A stretch of DNA of 64,000 nt, taken from the NCBI GenBank assembly GCA_951812925.1, contig OX638371.1:42010101-42074100 (forward strand), in the 5' to 3' direction. This document shows, one piece after another, positions 57,055 through 64,000 of the stretch (its first letter is position 1; every line of letters begins with the position of its first letter). The stretch comes from Calliopum simillimum. Its lineage: Eukaryota; Arthropoda; Insecta; Diptera; Lauxaniidae. The translations under genes were made by a program, and so were the position numbers. The notes beneath the pieces are model-generated. The model worked only from the letters and a program-made list of their open reading frames with translations, did no database searches and was not told the DNA's origin.

Positions 57055-58046
57055 ACATTGCCTTCTTCATATAGACCCATCAGTCTTTTACCATGCGTAT
57101 CCAAACTGTTTGAAAAACTAATTTTATCAAAAATAATACCTCATGCAACCGATAGGTCAATTCGGTTTCCGAAAATACCACGGAACAATTGAACAGGTTA
57201 ATAGAATCACAAATGGAAAAAACGCATGTTAAACTAAATGCCTCCATTCTGCATTGGCTCATAAATAGTCGGTCCCGTCTGAAACTTTAATATAAAATCC
57301 TTTTATATAAATCCATCATTAAGCCAATTTGGTTATATGGTATACAGTTATGGGGTAACGCCAGCTTCTCGTACATTGAACTATTACGACGGACGCAGTC
57401 CAAAATTTTAAGAACTATTACACGTGCTCCATGGTATATACGGAATGAACACATGCATCGGGACATATGCATCCCCTTGGTTAAAGACGAAATCAACAAA
57501 TACAAGCAAAATTATGCTGAAAGATTGATGTATCATCCTAATCCATTGGCACGGAGTTTGAAGAAATTAGAAAATTTCTCCAGACTAAAAAGAAAGGATC
57601 GCCCTGCTATAGATATTGTTAGCAATGAGTCATGTTAAGGTGGCTGGCTTCTAAAATTGTATATGCAGCCGGTATCTGGCGCACACTCTTTCTATGCAGC
57701 CGGCGGTATCTGGCGCACTCTCTTCCTATGCAGCCGGTAACTGGCGCATTCTCTACGGTGGGACTTGAAACTGGTACATGCAGCTACTGGCGCATACTCT
57801 CTATATTGTGGTTGTTCCTGCTACATATGCAGCCGGAACTACTGGCGCAAATTTGTATGCTTTCTGAACTCATTGGATGTACAAGTCCCTATAAACTCTG
57901 GAGACACATTTAATATGAAATTATATATTAAACATAATAATGTATAATAATGTTATTTAGGATTAAAATTTTTAAACTAATTGTTAGTCTCCTAAGACGA
58001 GAAGATTCGATAAATAAATGAAGTATAGTATTAAAAAAAAAAAAAA
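57055..58046 (+). pseudogene. Jockey-clade LINE, internally deleted, with poly(A) tail
   Basis: The frame starts SSYRPISLLPCVSKLFEKLI (RT domain motif 1 region), shifts frame, and gives QFGFRKYHGTIEQVNRIT, the FGFR-x-x-H-x-T segment. A large deletion then removes the rest of RT including YADD, and the frame resumes at THVKLNASILHWL (a stop near 57287). It stays open over KILLYKSIIKPIWLYGIQLW, LLRRTQSKILRTITRAPWYI and HPNPLARSL, the conserved jockey-type C-terminus, to a stop at 57636-57638. A 3' UTR of 400 bp with a minisatellite follows, then AATAAATGAAG and a run of 17 A (58031-58047). The poly(A) tail proves retrotransposition. Endonuclease and gag parts are absent. Confidence 0.9.
57655..57865 (+). 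repeat. 3' UTR minisatellite of the LINE
   Basis: About five imperfect units of roughly 30-50 bp carrying ATGCAGCCGG and CTGGCGCA, between the LINE stop codon and its poly(A) tail. Much less AT-rich than its surroundings. Confidence 0.75.
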
Positions 58047-58368
58047 AAACCATTTGAGGTAACTTTGTAGAGATGAGTTTTATGATTTGGTGGTAAAAAC
58101 TGAGATAATGAGAACGACTAGTGAAAAAAAAAAAATCTGATATAAATGACTTCTATGAATAAAATGTTCTATGAATGAATGTAGAGACATTTACAACTAT
58201 ATACTATACTTGTTGATCGGACGTCAAATGGCGGAGATATAAGAAAAAAACAAAACTGCATCGAATTATGAGGCCGAAAAAAAAAATCTTTTTTTCCTTA
58301 AAATTCTTCAAATGTTAGCATTCAAACTGGGGGCGGTCACTCGAACTTTTTTTTTGTGATACTATCTA

Positions 58369-58560
58369 ATGGTCATCATAATCGATGATAAAGTGGATTG
58401 GCTAGACAAGGGCTATTTAGATTTTACTGGTTTAGCGGATATTCCGAAGGAAAAGGAGGACAACGGAGAATTGGAAACTATTCCAATAAATTCAGCAGAA
58501 AACATATGTTTTGAAAATCAGTGTCCTTTCGAATTGTATTTTGTTATTAGCTGTGTTTAA
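58369..58560 (+). pseudogene. Short TE-derived ORF, copy 2
   Basis: A 63-codon frame starting MVIIIDDKVDWLDKGYLDFT, then GLADIPKEKEDNGELETIPI. It aligns without gaps to the frame at 39672-39842 over about 44 residues (shared DD-VDWLD, LD-TGL-DIPKEK and ETI-I), then diverges. Both copies have kept the frame open. It lies about 450 bp left of an inverted GGGGCCGTCC-type terminus, the same association as at 39 kb, so it is likely part of that element's protein. Function unknown. Confidence 0.45.
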
Positions 58561-59009
58561 GACGTAGTTATCACTGATTTTCTAAAACGAGTTTGTGTGC
58601 TATCACCTTCTTCTTATTTTGTTTTACTTTATTCTGCTTTTTGTTTCTGCACCACTTCCGTCCGCTTGCCGAAAAATCGGTAAAAATGTGGTGCCACTAT
58701 GTTAAAATCCTATTAAACACAACTAATATTCAGTGTAGTATGGCAACATCAACAGTCTACTTTGTGTTGAGTAATTAAACACGCAAATTTAGCTGTGTTA
58801 AATTAAGCACTTTAGTTGTTGCTCTCCCATGCCTTTCTCAGTAAGTGCTTAATTAAACACTGAAAACTGTCGTCTAAAACACAGGTATAATTTTTTAAAT
58901 GTTATCATAAATGTCCTATTAATTGCTATGAATTCTATTTGTTTTCACTGCTATTTATTTACATGCTATTGATGTTATTAGCCGCAACAATGTAATTTTC
59001 GATTTCAAT

Positions 59010-59095
59010 TTTGTGACGTGACATAGGGGGGAGGGGGGGTCTGGAAATATGTGACCTTTTGTGGCATGGGGGTCAAAAATCCTGGACGGCTTAAG
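59010..59095 (-). mobile_element. GGGGCCGTCC-type terminus, reverse orientation
   Basis: GTGACGTGACATAGGGGGGA then a G-rich run, CATGGGGGTCAAAAATCC and TGGACGGC. Inverted, this is GCCGTCCA-GATTTTTGACCCCC, the end of the same TIR type as 39411 and 27449. Confidence 0.5.
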
Positions 59096-59663
59096 TATCT
59101 CCGAATTTTTTTAAAGGTTTTTTCTTACACTCGTTGTAACAGTTGAGACTAGCATTCATGATTTTTAAAAGTTTTTTTTTATCAAGCAATTCAAGAGGTA
59201 TAAAATTTAAAAAAAACTAAAAAAGCTGCATTAACTAGATTAATAAATTTCTTGAAATGCTCACAACTCCACCAATGGTCAGCAAATCATGATTTTTTTT
59301 TAAGATTTGATGTTTAAACTCAAAAGTCGCGACGGTTACTTCAACAGAAAATGGTTGGTCCACAATGTTGCATGTCACTTCACTGTACTATATCTCGAAA
59401 ACTTTGAGTCGTACAAAAAAACTTTTACTTCTTTTAGCCACCTTTAAGCCTAAATAACTTATAATGCGGCAGTGATCTTGATAAATTTCTTATTTTCCCA
59501 CAAAACTCCAGCTTTGCAGCACTAAAGTATTGTATTATTTTTGACGTGTCCCCAGTAAATTCTGAAAACATACATATGTTTAATAAGATTATACGTAGCC
59601 AGTTTCCGTTATTGAAACAATCAAGCAATCACAGTAATAGTACAGCGCAATATTTAAAATTAT
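59096..59663. other. No gene recognised
   Basis: AT-rich. The short minus frame 59434-59628 is unrecognised. Confidence 0.35.
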
Positions 59664-59814
59664 AGTTCGTTGTCTGAGTTCTCTTTTGCCCCATAAGCAT
59701 ATTCGTTAAAAAAGCAAAATAACATATCTTTTGTCGAAACAAACGCAAGTTATTTGTTTTTGTTTTTTTAACGAATATGCGTATGGGGCAAATGAGAACT
59801 CGGGCGACGAGTTT
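59664..59814. mobile_element. 151 bp palindromic MITE
   Basis: AGTTCGTTGTCTGAGTTCTC TTTTGCCCCATAAGCATATTC at the left is inverse to GAATATGCGTATGGGGCAAATGAGAACTCG at the right. The arms are about 62 bp with a spacer of about 24 bp (CATATCTTTTGTCGAAACAA). Highly foldable. Confidence 0.85.
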
Positions 59815-60556
59815 ACTTTCGAAAAATTTTAAAATAACGTTATTGGGTAGGTAAAGGGAATAAATGAGAAGCAGATATGTTTTGACAAGTCATGCCTTAT
59901 CTATAGTATATAAGTACAATAGTTAACAGAAAAAAACCTTTGAGGAGGGTGTCGTTCTAAAAATGATGTATCTATTTTATAAATCCTAAATATATTTTGG
60001 CAATATGCTCCTCGTAGATTCAGAAGAATACGTACATACAGACAAATACGATACAAATTATGCTCTAAAGATAGTCAAACAGGATTTGATTTGGCCTGTC
60101 GTTCCTCAGATACTAAACCTACGTAACTAATCTTCTGACAAGAACTAATGTACCGTCAATGAACTTTCCATTAAAAAATATATTATTCCAAGTTATATCA
60201 AGGTGTAAATTAAATTAATGAGGATCAGTTGCTCTTGTGTGCATATGACCTTGTTTTTCCATAAATTTCCATTTAAGCGAAATGAGTTTTCCTAATGAAT
60301 CATATGCATTTTTAAAGTTAGTCAGCCGCTATGAAATCCCTCAACTCTGTCATGTATAACAGGCTAGAGCTTCTTGCAAATATTGTCGAGGATAACGTAA
60401 TGGAATGTTGCTACGTTTAATTTTTTTGAAGTTTCATAATAAATATAATAAAAAGATTCTGAATTCGAAAAAAAACAACAGCTGTCTTATTATCATACAT
60501 TCTTGCTAGATAGAGTGTCCATTATATAGTATCGACCCCCATACAAAAGAAAAAAA
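59815..60556. other. No gene recognised
   Basis: AT-rich, non-repetitive within this window, no coding frame. Confidence 0.4.
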
Positions 60557-60690
60557 GTTCGAATGTCCGCCGCCAGTTTGAAAGCTAATATTGAAAGATT
60601 TTTAAGGAAAAAACTAGTTGTACTCTAAGTACAAAATATGAAAAACAGGATGTTTCAAAAAATTGCCCCCTAAAACTATGCAAGATTCTA
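60557..60690 (+). repeat. Third copy of the 56.8/58.3 kb repeat arm
   Basis: AGTTCGAATGTCCGCCGCCA GTTTGAAAGC then GATTTTTAAGGAAAAAACT matches, inverted, 58290-58350. ATGAAAAACAGGATGTTTC followed by CCCCCTAAAACTATG is inverse to 56963-57000. Confidence 0.6.
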
Positions 60691-61335
60691 AAACCTTAAT
60701 ATATTTTGGAAATTTCATTCGATATTGCTCAACATAGGCTTAAAATATTTGCAATTATATGCGCCATTAAATAAAATTTCTAAAAATAATTATTTAAAAA
60801 AAATATGTGCCAAAAACAAAGTGTTTCATTTGAAGTTGATGTGAAAAATTTAAAAAATTTTTGAAATATCAAGCTTTTTCCTGCTTTAACTCAGTCAATT
60901 TTGTTTGGAGCATAATTATTGGTATACTTGTTAGAAGCGCCGTTAATCACTCTTTGTAAGCGTGGACAAATAAAATTGATCGGACTTGGCGTCATAGAAA
61001 TATATTGATGTATATGAAGCTATAACCTCGAAATTATAAATTATCGAATAACTTGGGAACGACCCCAAGGAAAAAAAAATAAATGCGTTTTTCGAGTTCA
61101 GCGACCTCAAATTAGTTTAGAAAAAATAGTTTGCAAAATGTTACAAATATTTTTAATTTTGTGTTGTATTAACTTTTTATAGTTATTGCTTAAGGCTCCT
61201 TATTTCAAAAAGTGCCCATTCGATTTTTTTAATTTTGGGATCATTTGATTCGTGAAGTTATTACGTAACATAATTCAGTCAAAAAACTCATATGCAAGAA
61301 ACTTTTATTTAAACTTGGTTCAAGCACGACGTGCA
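60691..61335. other. No gene recognised
   Basis: AT-rich, no structure confirmed. Confidence 0.4.
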
Positions 61336-61445
61336 TAGGAAATAACGCTAGAAAATTTTTTGGAAAAACGCACATGCAAAATTCTGGCGTTATTTCCATT
61401 TTGTTTTGGAAATAAGGCCAAAAACTTTTTTGGCGTTATTTCCTA
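61336..61445. mobile_element. 110 bp palindromic MITE with TAGGAAATAACGC ends
   Basis: TAGGAAATAACGC at 61336-61348 is inverted at 61433-61445. Inner GGCGTTATTTCC and GGAAATAAGGCC copies form further pairs, so the terminal motif is present four times in 110 bp. Confidence 0.7.
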
Positions 61446-63094
61446 GTTAATTTTTAGATATATTTCCAAAATAAAATGGAGCCGTCTCACAGTGCTGCGA
61501 TAGAAGGCATTTGCGTAAAAAATTTTTGTTGAAATTTAAAATTTTTTTTATGCCATTCTACAGCAAATAGTCCAATTAAGAAATTCCCTGAAAATTATTG
61601 AAAACTAGTGTGATTTGTAAGTGTTACAGCTTGTTAAAGTCGAACTTTTTTTCGAAAAAAAAAACATTTAAGAAAATTTGCTAATCGCAGAACTTTTTAA
61701 AAATAATTGCTGCTCCTAAACCTCAAAAGCAATTGTTATAAAATAAAACGCATACAAAAGCCTATATACCCGTTTATTTGTAATATTTTTTGTTTGCAAA
61801 TTTTTTTAGCCAAATTAAAGTTATTTTAATAAATATAAAAAAAAAATTTCAAATATTAAAAACCGGAAAATGCCAATTTTCTTTAGAGCAGGAAAAAAAA
61901 AGACGGGACATGCGGGCATTGTCCTTAAACCTACAGATAGTACAGATTCCATATTTTAAGATAGGAAAAATTCACAACCCCGTTTTTCCCCGTTTACTTT
62001 AAATATGTATCTGAATATCCCGTATTTACGTAAAAATCAATGATTTTATAAAATTTACACCACAAAATTTTTTTCAAATGCTTTTGAATTTTTTTAAATT
62101 TGATTTTTTTTTACAGCATACTTTTATATGTCAAAAACACTATGAACTATTAAATTTTTAATATGGTTTTTTACAGCCTAAAAGCTTGCACAAACATTTT
62201 TTCGAGTTAATTTTCGCGGTTTTATTTATTTGAATATCTTTTTTTCTATTCATTGCATTTAAAAATTAATTGCATTTCTGAAAACAGCGTAAAAAAATGT
62301 ATCAATATGGTAAATCTTATTGAAATCAAACCAAAACTGTGGAAATGCCGTTCCGTTGTATGGAGTGACAGCACTGTGCGTCTGTAAGGTTTTGTTTGAA
62401 TTAAATTCTAATTTATTTTTTATAATGACTTTCCGTCTCAGATGAGGATTTAATTTATACGTTATGTTTTGTTGTAAAAATTGCATAAAGGCATAGCATA
62501 CTTTCAGTTTTAACTTGAAATAATGGGCCTCGTCGTAAATAAATATTCTCGAGAATTTATGCTCTTACTCCCTAGTATGCGATCGCAAAAACATTTTCTG
62601 GTAGGGGAAAATTTACTGTAATAATAAGGCAATCGGCATTAGTTTTTGATGGAAATTTTTCACGTTTATTGCTTTTATTTGCTCCACAACTTTTTGCTGG
62701 GGAATACTAATGTATAAATGAATAATTATAAATAACGTTTGAAAAATTAATAACTTTAGTACGACATTTTTATAGCTTATTGAAATAGCTTTCATATTTA
62801 TGACACTAAAATTTAGAATATTCATCCAAGCGTATAAGTTGGAAACGCTTCTACCGATTCTACTAAAACTACTTAATTTTTTTTTTTGTGAACTTGTTGG
62901 TACAAACTTTTTATTTATAAATCCACTAAAATGATAAAAAAATAATTTTTTAATTAAAAAAGCAAAACATCAACTTTTCACAAATTTTATCCAGATGCAA
63001 TTGGCATTGCTTCTTTATCTGTTTTTTTAATTTAGATGTCAAAATCTAGTGGGAAATGGATGGAAGAGCATTGGCAAATATTTTTTTTTTTGGA
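61446..63094. other. No gene recognised
   Basis: Very AT-rich, with short low-complexity frames (61790, 62259 and 62613) that are not recognisable. Confidence 0.4.
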
Positions 63095-63310
63095 AAAAGT
63101 CAGCGTTGCCACATGTTTTTTTTTTTTTGTGCAAAATGTCTACGAAGTTGGAACAAAATCAGCGTTCAGACAGGTTGTTTGCGCAAAACGTCAAAGATAT
63201 GGGAAAGACTCAGCGTTGCCAGATGTTGTTTTTGTGTAAAATGTCAACGCTCTTGGAAAAACACAGCGTTGCAAACTGGTTATTTCTGAAAATGTCAACG
63301 ATATTAAAAT
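63095..63310 (+). repeat. Minisatellite, unit about 51-59 bp, four units
   Basis: The unit starts CAGCGTTGCCA, then a T/GTT run, GTGCAAAATGTCAACGA and TTGGAAAAA. Starts are at 63101, 63160, 63211 and 63264. Long frames in all three plus phases (63036, 63049 and 63056) are a by-product of the repeat and are not called as genes. Confidence 0.8.
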
Positions 63311-63447
63311 AAAAAAACATCCTTGCAGGAAGGGGAGTTTCCATTCATAAAATTTTCACTACTTCTAGTGCTCCCTCTCTGAGGGGGAGTATATTCTTGA
63401 AAATGGAAACTACCTTCAGAATTACGGTAAGGCCCAATATGCTAGTA

Positions 63448-64000
63448 CAGTAGAACCCGCTAAGTTAACCCTCTTTCAATTGATTTTCTTGCATAAATGA
63501 CCTGTGTTTGATTCCCGCGTAATTAGTTTCCTCAGTTAATTAATAAGAAGAAAATATTGACAAAATGAAAAATACATGTAAATTAGGGTGCAGCACTTTT
63601 TCGAAATAATGGGAAATTATAGGTTGCATCAAAGATTATCTTAGGAGCAGGCCTTGTTACAAAGACTGCATACTTAGTTTTGGTCAAAACCCCCGAAAAG
63701 ATGGCCCGCCCGGGGCTTGAATGAAGGTCTAAACGACAAAAATCATTGTTTTTTCGCAGTTTTTTTATTTTATCTCAAAAACCACGAAACTATTTGTAGT
63801 AATTCTTCCTAAATCTTTGAAAGGGATTAATTTTCTACATTTATTGTTTTTTTCTCATTGCTCTACAGTGAAGTTTGCCCTATGGAAGTCCCGGAAGAAG
63901 TAAAAATTTTTAAATTCAAAAAACGGTTTTTTTCCTATAATTCAAGATACAAGAGACACACAAAAACTTTAGAGCTCAATAAATGTAGGAAATCTGCTTT
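63448..64000 (+). mobile_element. Possible pogo-like terminus, then a possible TAGGGTG element running off the window
   Basis: TA at 63446-63447 is followed by CAGTAGAACCCGCTAAGTTA ACCC, which has the CAGT-x-GAACC start of pogo/Tigger termini; the matching end was not found. At 63584 TTAGGGTGCAGCACTTTTTC begins another element-like stretch that may continue past 64000. The rest to the window end is AT-rich and non-coding. Confidence 0.35.

Larger units (their letters stand above)
56828..58325. mobile_element. Inverted-repeat element hosting a jockey LINE
   Basis: TTTTAAGGAAAAAACATTTT to CTAAATTCGATGCAGTCTTG (56828-56885) is the inverse of 58249-58318 (AAACTGCATCGAATTATGAG to CCTTAAAATTCTTCAAA). 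The LINE at 57055-58046 lies between the arms. A third copy of the outer sequence is at 60557-60690. The element without the LINE would be about 500 bp. Confidence 0.6.

Noticed and set aside
27567..59045. C- or G-runs at 21601, 27567, 39477 and 59030 as possible G-quadruplex regulators
   Set aside because: Single homopolymer-like runs inside repeats; no four-tract arrangement that would clearly form a regulatory quadruplex.
63036..63312. Three overlapping plus frames with good length
   Set aside because: All reflect the CAGCGTTGCCA minisatellite.
1..64000. CRISPR array, operon, phage or bacterial island
   Set aside because: No regularly spaced identical short repeats with unique spacers, no operon-like gene runs, and the composition and repeat types are those of an insect nuclear genome.

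Overview
This window looks like non-coding, transposon-crowded DNA from a fly genome (Diptera, most likely a schizophoran such as a tephritid; the exact family is an inference). The reasons are strong A+T richness, no long open reading frames, no bacterial gene order or ribosome binding sites, and several dipteran repeat types. These are DINE-1/helentron-like elements with a GTCY/GGCT microsatellite and a 3' hairpin, irritans-like mariner fragments, a jockey-clade LINE, an RTE-like LINE and many inverted-repeat MITEs. No complete host gene is visible, so the window is probably intergenic or a very long intron.

Layout. 1-14 kb: a DINE-1-like element split by a 1.4 kb foldback element, three tRNA-like sequences, a short-TIR element (4.95-5.88 kb), an unidentified decayed coding stretch (9.2-9.7 kb, minus), an RTE-like reverse-transcriptase fragment (9.8-10.7 kb, minus) and a pogo-like element with a zinc-binding ORF (11.6-13.0 kb). 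14-25 kb: a run of TIR elements, a 0.65 kb direct duplication around a MITE, and a broken IS630/Tc1/mariner transposase (23.6-24.3 kb, minus). 25-35 kb: palindromic MITEs, a 1 kb element with TAA duplications, a second DINE copy carrying a 184 bp insertion, a 492 bp MITE with 8 bp duplications, and two deleted mariners. 35-44 kb: two adjacent 0.8 kb MITEs made of GTTACGAA-type repeats, a GC-rich GGGCCGGGCC repeat, fragments of an unknown TE ORF, a 125-140 bp minisatellite, a third deleted mariner and a 1 kb foldback. 44-64 kb: an unidentified roughly 98-codon open frame, two more DINE copies, a 2.1 kb element with six GCCACGTTTGTGAC-type boxes and a nested foldback, a motif-rich AATCCA region, an internally deleted jockey LINE with poly(A) tail, a second copy of the unknown TE ORF, and a minisatellite.

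The genes do not form a pathway. What links the features is transposition: nested insertions give a relative order of events, and several non-autonomous families (DINE-1-like, deleted mariner, foldbacks with shared arms) occur more than once. I found no new defence, metabolic or regulatory system. The most unusual items are the unidentified coding remnants, the tRNA-like modules, and families whose terminal motifs are repeated internally.
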